NCBI RefSeq assembly: GCF_025685605.1 | Contig: NZ_JAGTUT010000001.1 | Coordinates: 2,232,001 to 2,296,000, forward strand | DNA from: Granulicella arctica | GTDB lineage: Bacteria; Acidobacteriota; Terriglobia; Terriglobales; Acidobacteriaceae | Direction: 5' to 3' | Length of the DNA: 64,000 nucleotides | Part shown: in pieces, positions 42,104 through 51,010 of the stretch | How the letters are laid out: each line of letters begins with the position of its first letter | Position numbering within the stretch: the first letter of the stretch is position 1 | Position numbers and translations under genes: made by a program | Notes under the pieces: generated by a model | Databases searched by the model: none | Seen by the model: only the letters and a program-made list of their open reading frames with translations | Told to the model about the DNA's origin: nothing

Positions 42104-42847
42104 GTGATTCTCGCTCATCTCACCAACTTCGCTCACGTTCCCGCCGCCCTCGCCCTGTACTTCCAGGAAGCTGCCGGCCCAAGCTTCAGCATCGCCGGCC
42201 TCCTCCAGAACATGGGCTGGCCCGCACGCATAATCGCCCTGATCCTTTTCGTTATGTCGATCTGGTCGCTGGCCGTCATGATTGATCGTTACCTCTACTT
42301 CGCGGCAGCCCGTAAGCAGTCGCGCGAGTTCGCTCCCAAGGTTGCCGGCGCTCTCAAGGACGGCCGTCTGGACGAGGCGATCAAGATTGCCGATCGCAGC
42401 AAGAAGTCGCACCTCGCCGAGGTTGTTACCGCTGGCCTGCAAGAGTTTCGCAGCTTCGGTTCCGGTGGCAGCATCACCGAGGCCCAGGTTGAAAGCTCCA
42501 AGCGCGCTCTCGAGCGCTCTGAGGCAATCGTTCATGCCAAGCTGAAGCGTGGTCTTGGTGGTCTCGCGACCATCGGCTCAACGGCTCCCTTTATCGGCCT
42601 GCTCGGAACCGTCATCGGAATTCTGAACGCTTTCCAGGCAATTGCAACCCAGAAGACCTCCGGTATCGGCGCAGTAGCCGGTGGTATCTCGGAAGCTCTG
42701 GTTACGACTGCATTCGGTCTCTTCGTCGCAATCCCGGCCGTTATGACCTTCAACTTCTTCACGAACAAGGTCGAAGCGTTCGACGTCGAGATGGACAACA
42801 GCTCGAGCGAACTGGTTGACTACTTCATCAAGCAGAGCCACCGCTAG
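42104..42847 (+). CDS. exbB: ExbB/TolQ-type proton channel protein
   Basis: 247 residues with three membrane helices (about 33-53, 150-170, 198-220). AIVHAKLKRGLGGLATIGSTAPFIGLLGTVIGILNAFQAI and GGISEALVTTAFGLFVAIPAVMTFNFFTNKVE are the family signatures, read in pieces. With ExbD it forms the proton-driven motor of TonB. Start GTG 42104 has AGGAGG about 10 bases upstream. It is followed by a 139-base gap containing two hairpins. Confidence 0.95.
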   Translation: MILAHLTNFAHVPAALALYFQEAAGPSFSIAGLLQNMGWPARIIALILFVMSIWSLAVMIDRYLYFAAARKQSREFAPKVAGALKDGRLDEAIKIADRSKKSHLAEVVTAGLQEFRSFGSGGSITEAQVESSKRALERSEAIVHAKLKRGLGGLATIGSTAPFIGLLGTVIGILNAFQAIATQKTSGIGAVAGGISEALVTTAFGLFVAIPAVMTFNFFTNKVEAFDVEMDNSSSELVDYFIKQSHR

Positions 42848-42851
42848 AACT

Positions 42852-42933
42852 CTGTCCCGGTTTGCGCCGGACAGGTATGCGATCTGCGAGTCATTGGAAC
42901 ACTCCGAACAGCGCCAGCGAACGCTGTTCGGAG
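42852..42933 (+). other. Two hairpins in the exbB-exbD gap
   Basis: The first hairpin pairs CTGTCC (42852-42857) with GGACAG (42869-42874). The second is a perfect 12-bp stem, CTCCGAACAGCG (42902-42913) with CGCTGTTCGGAG (42922-42933), and an 8-base loop. Neither has a T-run. Such structures often protect the upstream message, which could raise ExbB over ExbD. Confidence 0.65.
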
Positions 42934-42986
42934 AATCCTCCTCAGCAGCCTTATGAAGCAGTTGAACATTGGATGGAGTGTGCATT

Positions 42987-43409
42987 ATGGCTATTAACAA
43001 GCGGGACGAAGGCAAGAAGGTAAACTCCAATATCAACGTCACGCCGATGGTTGACGTGATGCTGGTACTGCTGATCATCTTCATGGTCATCACGCCCATG
43101 CTCAACAACAAGGTCAACGTGGATCTGCCGAAGGCGGACGCCGCGGTCGTCATGGAAGACGCCAACAAAGAAGATGCTGTCACGGTGGCTGTAACTCGCG
43201 ATGGCAGGACCTTCCTCGGCGGCGACCAGGTCACCGTAGATGATCTCGGCCCGAAAATTTCAGCAAAGCTCGAGAACAAGACAAGTAAGGAAGTATTCAT
43301 GCGCGCGGATGCTCGCGCGAACTACGGCAAGGTCATGGATGCCGTCGACGGGATTCGATCCGCTGGCGTCAGCCAACTTGGACTGCTCACCGAGCGTAAC
43401 GAGAAGTAA
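42987..43409 (+). CDS. exbD: ExbD/TolR-type protein, first copy
   Basis: 140 residues. NINVTPMVDVMLVLLIIFMVITP carries the channel-essential aspartate at the start of the single membrane helix; the periplasmic domain runs from about residue 45 to the end (VFMRADARANYGKVMDAVDGIRSAGVSQLGLL). ATG 42987 with GGAG upstream is preferred over TTG 42969. It is followed by a second exbD-like gene 59 bases later. The pair probably forms hetero- or alternative dimers. Confidence 0.94.
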   Translation: MAINKRDEGKKVNSNINVTPMVDVMLVLLIIFMVITPMLNNKVNVDLPKADAAVVMEDANKEDAVTVAVTRDGRTFLGGDQVTVDDLGPKISAKLENKTSKEVFMRADARANYGKVMDAVDGIRSAGVSQLGLLTERNEK

Positions 43410-43468
43410 GGAATTCAGGTACACACCAAGTCTTCATGACTGAAGATGGTTAGAACGAGGAGATTGCT

Positions 43469-43903
43469 ATGGGAATGGGTGGTGGAGGTACAGGCGGCGC
43501 GGTTTCGGAGATCAACGTAACCCCGCTCATCGACGTTCTGCTGGTGCTGCTGATCATCTTCATGGTCATCGTTCCGGTCGTTCCCCACGGGCTTGACGCG
43601 CTGGTTCCTCAGCCGCCGAAGAGCAAATCGCCACCGCCTGACAACGACCGGACGATTGTCGTCCAGGTGCTGTCGAATGGCGCGGGAGAACCGGCTTACA
43701 AGATCAACGACAACTCTTTTAACAAGTCGGCGATTGAAGGTAAGCTTGCTGAGATCTTTGCGACTCGTCAAGAGAAGGTCATGTTCGTCAAGGGCGATCC
43801 TGATCTTGACTTCAGCAAGGTCGCAGACGTTATCGATTTCGGTCACCAGGCTGGTGTCGACAACATTGGCCTCATTACCCCACGAGTGGCTGCAGGTCAG
43901 TAG
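43469..43903 (+). CDS. exbD: ExbD/TolR-type protein, second copy
   Basis: 144 residues. A glycine-rich tip (GMGGGGTGG) precedes EINVTPLIDVLLVLLIIFMVIVP, with the conserved aspartate. The periplasmic part is longer and more proline-rich than in the first copy (PQPPKSKSPPPDNDRTIVVQV). The start has GAGGAG upstream. It closes the operon, with an intrinsic terminator 16 bases after the stop. Two different ExbD-like proteins beside one ExbB are common in this phylum as far as I recall. Confidence 0.94.
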   Translation: MGMGGGGTGGAVSEINVTPLIDVLLVLLIIFMVIVPVVPHGLDALVPQPPKSKSPPPDNDRTIVVQVLSNGAGEPAYKINDNSFNKSAIEGKLAEIFATRQEKVMFVKGDPDLDFSKVADVIDFGHQAGVDNIGLITPRVAAGQ

Positions 43904-44298
43904 CTGGGTTGAGCTCTTGAAGCGGTGCGGCCTTATAGCCCACCGCTTTTTACTTTTCGGGCCCTTTCTGAAGTCGCTAGGAAGACGTTTACCTGTGCGT
44001 CAAAGTTTCCGAATCAAAGGGACTTGCCAGAATCTTCTTACCATGTAAACTCACTCCTATTGTTGAGGTTCCGAGTTGAGAAATCTGACACTAACCCGGA
44101 ACAAGTCTATGAAGACGCACGACCGCTTGAAATGTCACGTTCCGAGCAGTAACTATAAGTAATTGCAGCTATGATGACGGTAGGTGCTCTAGTCACGCTG
44201 AGGCATCTACCATTACAATCAAGCGGCAAGCAGAAAACCAGATGCACCGATTTACCGTCCGACATTTCACGCCCTTGTTGAAGGAGATACCCCGCCCC
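43904..44298. other. 395-base gap between exbD and the TPR lipoprotein gene
   Basis: It holds the operon terminator (43920-43951) and, near its end, TACAAT at 44214-44219 as a possible -10 box for the next gene. The middle (43960-44210) shows no gene, RNA or repeat that I can recognise. Confidence 0.6.
43920..43951 (+). terminator. Intrinsic terminator of the tonB-exb operon
   Basis: AAGCGGTG (43920-43927) pairs with CACCGCTT (43941-43948), followed by a T-run to 43951. Confidence 0.85.
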
Positions 44299-45117
44299 AT
44301 GAAACTCTCTGCACGGATTCCGGTTACGGCCGCTCTGCTGGCGCTGATGCTTGGTACTGTCACCGGATGTAACAAGCTGAAGTCGCGCGACCAGCTTAAT
44401 AAGGGCGTGCAGGCGTTCAAGAATGCTCGCTATGAAGAAGCGGTTGATCACTTCCAGACGGCGATCAGTCTCGATCCTGAGTCCGAGGATGCGAAGCTTT
44501 ATCTGGCTACGGCGTATTCTTACCAGGTTGTTCCGAACCTTGACACTCCTGAGAACCTGAAGCTTGCGCAAAAGGCGCTTGATGGCTTCAACACCGTTCT
44601 CGCAAAAGATCCGAACGATCTCACGGCTCTCAAGCAGATTGCTTCGATTGACCGGAATATCAAGAAGTTTGACCAGGCGAAGGAATACGAGAAGAAGGTT
44701 ATCTCCATCGCGCCCAACGATCCCGAAGCCTACTACACGGTTGGTTTCGTGAACTGGGTTCTTGCCTACAAGAATGCAACGACGATTCTCGCTGCTGACG
44801 GTCTGACCGATGCCGGCGATGGTAACCCGAAGAAGAGCAAGGGTGCTTGCCAGAAGCTTCAGGCCGCTAACACGCAGCTTGTGAACGAGGGTATTCAGTA
44901 CCTCACCAAGGCTGTGGAGCTGAACCCAACCTATGATGACGCCATGTCGTATCTCCAGCTGACCTATCGCCGCAAGGCTGATCTTGAATGCGGAGACGAG
45001 GCAGCACGCAAGGCGGACATGGCTCTGGTGGATCAGTGGATCCAAAAGGGTATGGGCGCTCGGAAGGCCAACGAAGAGAAGAAGGAAAAGAAGAATGCCG
45101 GCGGCGTACAGATGTAG
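44299..45117 (+). CDS. Tetratricopeptide-repeat lipoprotein
   Basis: 272 residues. Signal peptide with lipobox VTGC (KLSARIPVTAALLALMLGTVTGC), then TPR units: LNKGVQAFKNARYEEAVDHFQTAISLDPESEDAKLYLATAYS (about 31-72), a second around 95-130 and a third around 210-240. It resembles BamD-like and other scaffold lipoproteins; no specific role is visible. AAGGAG lies 12 bases before ATG 44299, slightly far. It stands alone between two terminators. Confidence 0.85.
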   Translation: MKLSARIPVTAALLALMLGTVTGCNKLKSRDQLNKGVQAFKNARYEEAVDHFQTAISLDPESEDAKLYLATAYSYQVVPNLDTPENLKLAQKALDGFNTVLAKDPNDLTALKQIASIDRNIKKFDQAKEYEKKVISIAPNDPEAYYTVGFVNWVLAYKNATTILAADGLTDAGDGNPKKSKGACQKLQAANTQLVNEGIQYLTKAVELNPTYDDAMSYLQLTYRRKADLECGDEAARKADMALVDQWIQKGMGARKANEEKKEKKNAGGVQM

Positions 45118-45140
45118 TCCGGTTTTCGCTTCGAATGATG

Positions 45141-45168
45141 AAGGCCTCTCCTCAAAGGAGAGGCCTTT
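45141..45168 (+). terminator. Strong hairpin after the TPR lipoprotein gene
   Basis: A perfect 12-bp stem, AAGGCCTCTCCT (45141-45152) with AGGAGAGGCCTT (45156-45167), and a 3-base loop, followed by TGTC. The T-tract is short but the stem is strong. Confidence 0.75.
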
Positions 45169-45378
45169 GTCATGCTTGCGACACTGAAAATTGAACTCCT
45201 ATATGGGCTATCGGCGTTGTGGGAATCGTCTGAATGCGGAACGCTTCGCGATGGTGAGCGACCCGGTACCGTGGAGGAGGCAAAGGATCTTCGGCGCGAA
45301 GAATTCTGTAGGGCGGACTACGGCGGCAGGCTACAATCCGGGAACAGTTTTTATTGCAATTTTGCACTCGGGAGAGAG

Positions 45379-46134
45379 ATGATGTCTGGCGACACGACAA
45401 TCGATAGTGTGACGGGAACAACAACTGGATTAAGCCAGTTAGAGCGCGTCGTCGATGCGTTCATCGCGCCATCGAAGACCTTTACTGATATTTTGAGGAG
45501 CACTGCGTGGTGGCTTCCCTTCCTGCTCTCAGTGCTGATGACGGTGCTTGGCGCCTTCGTGATCGACAAGCAGGTAGGCTACGACACGGTGGTCCAAAAC
45601 TCGCTGCATGACAGCCCCAAGCAGGAGCAGGCACTGGCTGAGACAGAGCCAAAGCAGCGAGCGGTACAACTGCGCCTTATGACGATGAGCTATCGCTACA
45701 CCGCGTATGCATCACCGATCTTCATCATCCTGATCGCCGCAGTCAGCGCGCTGGCCCTTTGGGGAAGCTTCAATTTCGGGTTCGGTGCGCAGACGACCTA
45801 CGGGCAGATGCTTGCCGTGTGGATGTATGCCTCGCTGCCGCGGCTTCTCAGTAGCATCCTGATGATTGCAACGCTCTATGGCGGAAACGCAGAGGCGTTC
45901 AACCTGAAGAATCCGGTCGGCACTAACCTCGGCTTCTATCTACCGGATGCGGCACCATGGGTGAAGGTTCTACTGAGCTTTGTGGATGTGATCGGTCTAT
46001 GGTCTCTGGCCTTGCTGGTGATCGGTACGGCAATCGTGGCCAAGGTGAGCCGTGGCAAGGCAGCGGTGGTCGTAGTGGGTTGGTGGGTACTTATCCTGAT
46101 CGTAAGTGTTGGCGTTGCGGTAGCTACCAGCTAA
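45379..46134 (+). CDS. YIP1-family-like integral membrane protein
   Basis: 251 residues with five predicted membrane helices. The layout (LERVVDAFIAPSKTFTDILRSTAWWLPFLLSVLMTVLGAFVI, then LWGSFNFGFGAQTTYGQMLAVWMYASLPRLLSSI, as segments) resembles the bacterial YIP1/YIPF group, whose members are membrane proteins of unclear role. ATG 45379 with GGGAGAGAG upstream is favoured; the open frame from 45172 covers the terminator of the previous gene and is not coding there. Confidence 0.8.
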   Translation: MMSGDTTIDSVTGTTTGLSQLERVVDAFIAPSKTFTDILRSTAWWLPFLLSVLMTVLGAFVIDKQVGYDTVVQNSLHDSPKQEQALAETEPKQRAVQLRLMTMSYRYTAYASPIFIILIAAVSALALWGSFNFGFGAQTTYGQMLAVWMYASLPRLLSSILMIATLYGGNAEAFNLKNPVGTNLGFYLPDAAPWVKVLLSFVDVIGLWSLALLVIGTAIVAKVSRGKAAVVVVGWWVLILIVSVGVAVATS

Positions 46135-46154
46135 GTTCGGCTGTTCAACGTAAA

Positions 46155-46185
46155 ACGGCGGGATCTGGGTGACAGATCCCGCCGT
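46155..46185. terminator. Bidirectional terminator between the YIP1-like gene and fabF
   Basis: A perfect 12-bp stem, ACGGCGGGATCT (46155-46166) with AGATCCCGCCGT (46174-46185), and a 7-base loop. CTTTG follows on the plus strand and TTTTA on the minus strand, serving both converging genes. Confidence 0.85.
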
Positions 46186-46202
46186 CTTTGTGTACGCGTG
46201 CT

Positions 46203-47468
46203 TTATTCCGTCCAGCGCTTGAAGACGAGCGAGCCGTTCGTTCCGCCAAAGCCGAAAGAGTTCGACAGCGCATAGTCGATCCTGGCCTTCTGCGGGGTGT
46301 TGGGAACGTAGTTGAGGCGGCACTGTGGATCAAGCTCAACGATGTTGGTTGTCGGGGGCGCCGTCTGCTCGAGCATTGCCATGATGGTGATACCGGCTTC
46401 CAGGCCGCCTGCGCCGCCGAGAAGATGGCCTGTCATGGATTTGGTGGAGCTGACCAGCAGCGTGTGATTGAGGGCGCGTTCGCCGAAGACATTCTCGATC
46501 GCCTTGGACTCAAGCGCATCGCCCAGTGGGGTCGACGTGGCGTGGGCGTTGACGTAGTCGATCTGATCGGGTGAGATCCCCGCTACCTTGAGCGCTGCGG
46601 ACATAGCCCGGAAGCAGCCTTCGCCCTCGGGAGCCATGCCGGTCATGTGGAAGGCGTCGGCAGACATGCCGTAGCCAATCACTTCGGCGAGAATCGTTGC
46701 GCCGCGAGCCTTCGCGAACTCCAACTCCTCAAGAATGAGGATGCCTGCGCCTTCACCGCAGACAAATCCATCGCGATCCTTGTCAAAGGGGCGGCAGGCA
46801 TGTTCGGGATCATCGTTGCGGGTGGAGAGAGCTTTCATCGCCGCGAAACCGCCAACTCCCATAGGAGTGATGGCAGCTTCCGTGCCGCCAGCGATCATGG
46901 CGTCGGCATCACCGCGCTGAATAATGCGGAAGGCATCGCCGATAGAGTGCGCGCTCGAGGTGCAGGCGGTCGCCGTGGCCTCGTTCGGTCCGCGGGCGTT
47001 GTACTTGATGGATACGTGCCCGGCAGCGAGGTTGACGATGGAGCCCGGGATGAAGAAGGGCGAGATCTTGCGCGGTCCACCCGCCAGCATGGCCGAGTGT
47101 TCCCGCTCGATCACATCGAATCCGCCGATGCCTGAGCCAATGTGGACGCCGAAGCGGTCGCGATTGCTGGCATCGATCACCAGGCCGGAGTGCGCCATCG
47201 CCTCCGCCGATGCTGCGAGGGCGAAGTGGATGAAGCGTCCCATCTTACGGGACTCCTTCTTCTCGATGAAGAGAAGCGGATCAAAATCCTTTACCTCGGC
47301 AGCGAACCGGACGGGGTGCCCGGTGAGATCGAAGGCCTTGATCTCAGCCATGCCGCTCCGGCCTGCGAGGAGACCCTCCCAGACCTCCGGCACGGTCTTG
47401 CCGACTCCACAGATAAGACCGATGCCGGTTACAACGACACGACGCTGCTCCACAAGCTGCTGGGCCAT
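46203..47468 (-). CDS. fabF: 3-oxoacyl-[acyl-carrier-protein] synthase II
   Basis: 421 residues. KAS II condenses acyl-ACP with malonyl-ACP in fatty-acid elongation. The catalytic triad is visible: Cys in ATACTSSAHSIGDAF, His in NAHATSTPLGDALES and His in SMTGHLLGGAGG. The lysine in CRPFDKDRDGFVCGEGAG is also typical. It starts 2 bases after the acpP stop, so the two are one operon, a widespread order. A bidirectional terminator follows. Confidence 0.97.
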   Translation of the reverse strand: MAQQLVEQRRVVVTGIGLICGVGKTVPEVWEGLLAGRSGMAEIKAFDLTGHPVRFAAEVKDFDPLLFIEKKESRKMGRFIHFALAASAEAMAHSGLVIDASNRDRFGVHIGSGIGGFDVIEREHSAMLAGGPRKISPFFIPGSIVNLAAGHVSIKYNARGPNEATATACTSSAHSIGDAFRIIQRGDADAMIAGGTEAAITPMGVGGFAAMKALSTRNDDPEHACRPFDKDRDGFVCGEGAGILILEELEFAKARGATILAEVIGYGMSADAFHMTGMAPEGEGCFRAMSAALKVAGISPDQIDYVNAHATSTPLGDALESKAIENVFGERALNHTLLVSSTKSMTGHLLGGAGGLEAGITIMAMLEQTAPPTTNIVELDPQCRLNYVPNTPQKARIDYALSNSFGFGGTNGSLVFKRWTE

Positions 47469-47470
47469 TG

Positions 47471-47716
47471 TTACTTGGCCGCCTTCTGATTCTTCTCGAT
47501 GTAATCGACAGCATCCTTGACGGTCTTGATCTTCTCGGCATCTTCGTCGGGGATCTGGATGTCAAATGCTTCTTCGAATTGCATGACGAGCTCGACTACG
47601 TCGAGGGAGTCCGCGCCGAGATCTTCCTGGAAGCTGGCGCCGGGGGTCACTTCAGCTTCATCCACCTGAAGCTGCTCTACGATAATCTGCTTAACTTTTT
47701 CGTCTACTGCCGCCAT
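47471..47716 (-). CDS. acpP: Acyl carrier protein
   Basis: 81 residues, acidic, four-helix ACP. The phosphopantetheine serine is in [15 protein letters not shown]. It carries growing acyl chains for FabF and for lipid A precursors used by LpxC. AGGAG precedes ATG 47716. Gene order acpP-fabF is the usual one. Confidence 0.97.
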   Translation of the reverse strand: MAAVDEKVKQIIVEQLQVDEAEVTPGASFQEDLGADSLDVVELVMQFEEAFDIQIPDEDAEKIKTVKDAVDYIEKNQKAAK

Positions 47717-47886
47717 GTGTTTCTCCTAGTTTCTGCCTGAAGCAAAGATAAATTCGTTCGTTACCGATTTCGTACAAGTAACAAGATCCGTTGGCATTCC
47801 AGCCGGGCTACGCCAAGCTCAAGGATACTGAGTGCCTTGTCGAGTGTAAAGCAAAGTAGGACATGGAGTGTGAAGGCCGCTACCCG

Positions 47887-49407
47887 CTATGTGGGCCAGA
47901 TGGGGTGGAGCCCGTGGGTCTGGGAGCTCGCAACGCTATAGCTCCCGGCTACGGTGATGGTAGCGAGAGGCTCCCCTGCCTGCTGGCTGTAGAAGCGATG
48001 AGTGAGGCAGAAGCGACCGTCGATGAAGATTTCGAGGACGGAGTTGTCGATGAAAGCATGCAGGCTTGCCCGTTTGCCGAGTGGCGATGGGAGCGGGATC
48101 ATGATGGGAGGGATGCCGTTGCTGAAGCTGAGGTGGAGCGTATTGGGGTCCTGGGTGGGGTCGGAGCGCAGGCTGAGCAGGCCGCCGAGCACGTTCGCGG
48201 TGGAATGTGCCGCTGGCTTAGTGTCGGCGGTCTCGATGGTGGCGATTATCTCGTTGATCCGTGTTGGCTTCGAGGCTGGTTCGCGCAGCCGAACTGTTTG
48301 AGAGGCGGGCTGAATGTGGAGTTCGCCGTGCTGGAGGGTGAGCAGGCGCGGCAGGCTCATCAGGCCTGACCAGCCGGCGCGCACGCACTCCGCATCAGGC
48401 CGGGTTTCGCCGATCCAGCCCCAGAGGATGCGATTCCCTTTCGCGTCGAGCTGCGTCTTGGGAGCGTAGAAGGTGACGCGATTGGTGCCGACGCGGCCAT
48501 AGTCGAGCTGGCCGGTCTTCTCCGCAGTGAACCGCATCGTGTCGCGGTCGAGGGTGCCGGAGTTCCACAGCACCTTGCCTTCAGTGGAGTAGATGAGGAT
48601 GTGTTTCTCGACTTTGGTCGCCGTGTCGACGAGCGGGAAGAACTCGGGACACTCCCACATCTCTCCGGAATCGACCGAGTCAGAGGTAATCTTGCCTGTC
48701 CATGTGCCCTCGTAGAGCGGGTGCAGGTACTCCCACGTGCGCAGGTCGGTGGAGCGATAAAGCAGCACCATGCCGCCCTTCTTCGCGATGCCCGAACCAA
48801 CGATCGTGTACCAGCTGTCGCCGTCTTTCCAGGGCGAAGGGTCGCGAAAGCCCGTGACCTTCATCCCGGCTGGTGGTACCGGGATGACCGCTGCGGGCAC
48901 CTTCTTCCAGGTCTCGAGCGTGTCGTCGGTCGCGACGGCAAGGCACTGCGATTCGCGAAGCGGATTCTTCGGGTCGGCCAGCGTGGCCTCGGCGAGTGGT
49001 GACGTCTGGACCCCGGTATAGAGGAAGGTGGGTCGGCCATCGTGGACGACGGCGGTGCCGGTGAAGCAGCCCTGTGCGTCGGGGCCGTCGGGAGTCGGGG
49101 CAAGGGCGACCGGTAGGCGCTTCCAATGAATCATGTCGGGCGAGACGGCGTGGGCCCAGTGCATGTCTCCCCAGAGCGGGCCATGCGGATTGTATTGGTG
49201 GAAGAGGTGGTACTGACCGTGAAAGTAGATGGGGCCGCAGGGATCATTCATCCAGTTGCGGGCTGGCTGGTAGTGAAAGGACGGCCGGAGCGGGTCGGTG
49301 ATTGGAACATCGACGTCCGCCTGCGCTCCAGCGGCCCGGAGATTGACGAGGCTTGCGGCTGAAGCGAGGGCGATCGATTTAAGGGCGCTGCGTCGGCTGG
49401 TCTTCAT
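47887..49407 (-). CDS. Secreted glycoside hydrolase family 32 (levanase/inulinase/invertase type)
   Basis: 506 residues. A Tat-like signal (SRRSALKSIALASAASLVNL) is followed by the five-blade propeller: nucleophile Asp in RNWMNDPCGPIYF, FRDP in GFRDPSPW as transition-state stabiliser, and the acid/base Glu in MWECPEFF. The C-terminal beta-sandwich (about 370-500) ends in DNSVLEIFIDGRFCLTHRFY, the usual family segment. It releases fructose from sucrose, inulin or levan. The consensus WMNDPNG reads WMNDPCG here, with Cys for Asn. ATG 49407 has GGAGC upstream. Confidence 0.93.
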   Translation of the reverse strand: MKTSRRSALKSIALASAASLVNLRAAGAQADVDVPITDPLRPSFHYQPARNWMNDPCGPIYFHGQYHLFHQYNPHGPLWGDMHWAHAVSPDMIHWKRLPVALAPTPDGPDAQGCFTGTAVVHDGRPTFLYTGVQTSPLAEATLADPKNPLRESQCLAVATDDTLETWKKVPAAVIPVPPAGMKVTGFRDPSPWKDGDSWYTIVGSGIAKKGGMVLLYRSTDLRTWEYLHPLYEGTWTGKITSDSVDSGEMWECPEFFPLVDTATKVEKHILIYSTEGKVLWNSGTLDRDTMRFTAEKTGQLDYGRVGTNRVTFYAPKTQLDAKGNRILWGWIGETRPDAECVRAGWSGLMSLPRLLTLQHGELHIQPASQTVRLREPASKPTRINEIIATIETADTKPAAHSTANVLGGLLSLRSDPTQDPNTLHLSFSNGIPPIMIPLPSPLGKRASLHAFIDNSVLEIFIDGRFCLTHRFYSQQAGEPLATITVAGSYSVASSQTHGLHPIWPT

Positions 49408-49466
49408 GAAGCTCCGATCCTGGTACTCTGCGACGCCAAGTATAAGTTGTCGGGATGCTCGTTGAT

Positions 49467-50960
49467 TTAGTCGTCCTCGCCAGCGGCGGCAAGCAGAGGT
49501 GCGACCCCGGCTATCTCATCGAAGCCGATGAGGTTCGAGACGGGCGCGCCTGTGTCGATGCTGGAGACGTTCTTGAGAGCTTTATTGATGGCGCGGGTGC
49601 GTACGCCAAGCTTCTGGATGGTGTTCTGCACCGTGCCGACCTGATCTTCGACCTTCTGCATCAGGCCGCCGTAGGTCTCGAACTCCTTCTTGGCGCTTGA
49701 GAGGACATGCCAGACTTCGTCGCCTTTCTTTTGGATGGCGAGCGTGTGGAAGCCCATCTGGAAGCTGGTAAGGATGGCCATGAAGGTGGATGGGCCGGCG
49801 ATCGTGACCCGGCAGGCCGACTGGATCTCCGACTGCAGGCCGGGGCGGCGGACGACTTCGGCATAAAGGTTTTCAGTCGGTAGGAACATGATGGCGTGCG
49901 GCATCGTCGTCGGCGGATCGATGTACTTCTCACAGATTCGCTTGCCCTCGGCGCGGATGCCGCGTTCGAACGCCTTACCGGCAGTGGCGATCTCTTCTAC
50001 GGTGCCGTGATCGTAGGCGTGTTCGAGGCGCTCCCAATCTTCCTTGGGGAACTTGGCGTCGATGGCAAGGAGGGTGTGGCTGTCGCCATCGCCGTTCGGG
50101 AATTTGAGCGCGTACTCGACCGACTCGAGGGTGTTCGGCTTGATGCGGGCGTTCTTTATGTATTGGTCGGGCGAGAACATCTGCTCGAGCTGCATGCCAA
50201 GCTGGAACTCGCCGACGACGCCGCGCGACTTGACATTCGAGAGCACCTTCTTGAGGTCGCCGACGCCGGTGGCTAGCTCCTTCATCTCGCCGAGGCCCTT
50301 CTGGACTGCGCCGAGATGGGTCGTGACCTGGCCGAAGGATTCCGTAAGGCGGGATTGCAGGGTGGCGTGAAGCTTCTCGTCGACGGTGACGCGCATCTCT
50401 TCGAGCTTGGCCGCGTTGGTGGTGTTGAGCTTGTCGAGGCGCTCTTCGACCGTGCCACGGAGTTTGTCCTGCTGCTGGGCGTTGCTGTCGGCGAGTCCGG
50501 TCAGGCGCGTGTGGAGAGCGTCGCGGGCTTCGAGCTGATTGCGGGCGGCTTCCGCAGTAAAGGCGGCGAGGCGCTGGCCGATCGCGTCCATCTGCTGTTG
50601 GACGGCTTGTCGGAGCTTATCGGCGGAGATGGCGTTGTCGCTTCGGAATTCGCCAAGACCGGTTTGAAGTGTTGCTCCTAAAGTCGTGATGCTGGCGGTG
50701 ATCTCGGTGCGGAGAGCGCCGAAGTCGGTGCTACTGGCGTCGCGGGTGCGGCGGGCTTCGGCGGCGATATCCTCGCGCATCTGGGCGAAGGCGGCCCGGG
50801 CGTTCGCCTCGGAGGCTTCGCTCCGAACATCGAGGCGGGCAATCTGGTCAGGAAGCTGCGCGGTGCGCGGGTCAGTTGTGGCCACAACCTGCTTGCGAAG
50901 CAGAAGCGCGATCAGTGTTACGAAAATGAGGAACTGGAGGACGAGCAGCGCGATGAGCAT
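49467..50960 (-). CDS. rmuC: DNA recombination protein RmuC
   Basis: 497 residues. One N-terminal membrane anchor (LIALLVLQFLIFVTLIALLL) is followed by a long coiled coil (about 35-225) and the RmuC nuclease-like domain (about 230-430), with GVVGEFQLGMQLEQMF, LLAIDAKFPKEDWERLEHAYD and FLPTENLYAEVVRRPGL. RmuC limits inversions at short repeats. A folP gene lies 50 bases upstream on the same strand, so they may share a transcript. Confidence 0.94.
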   Translation of the reverse strand: MLIALLVLQFLIFVTLIALLLRKQVVATTDPRTAQLPDQIARLDVRSEASEANARAAFAQMREDIAAEARRTRDASSTDFGALRTEITASITTLGATLQTGLGEFRSDNAISADKLRQAVQQQMDAIGQRLAAFTAEAARNQLEARDALHTRLTGLADSNAQQQDKLRGTVEERLDKLNTTNAAKLEEMRVTVDEKLHATLQSRLTESFGQVTTHLGAVQKGLGEMKELATGVGDLKKVLSNVKSRGVVGEFQLGMQLEQMFSPDQYIKNARIKPNTLESVEYALKFPNGDGDSHTLLAIDAKFPKEDWERLEHAYDHGTVEEIATAGKAFERGIRAEGKRICEKYIDPPTTMPHAIMFLPTENLYAEVVRRPGLQSEIQSACRVTIAGPSTFMAILTSFQMGFHTLAIQKKGDEVWHVLSSAKKEFETYGGLMQKVEDQVGTVQNTIQKLGVRTRAINKALKNVSSIDTGAPVSNLIGFDEIAGVAPLLAAAGEDD

Positions 50961-51010
50961 TCGTGTTTCCTTCGCCTCCAGAGTACACCCGGAGTTGTGG
51001 AGAGCTGTGA

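Noticed and set aside
43960..44210. Small RNA or riboswitch in the exbD-TPR gap
   Set aside because: No conserved fold, aptamer core or terminator could be recognised; only the upstream terminator and a -10 box are supported.
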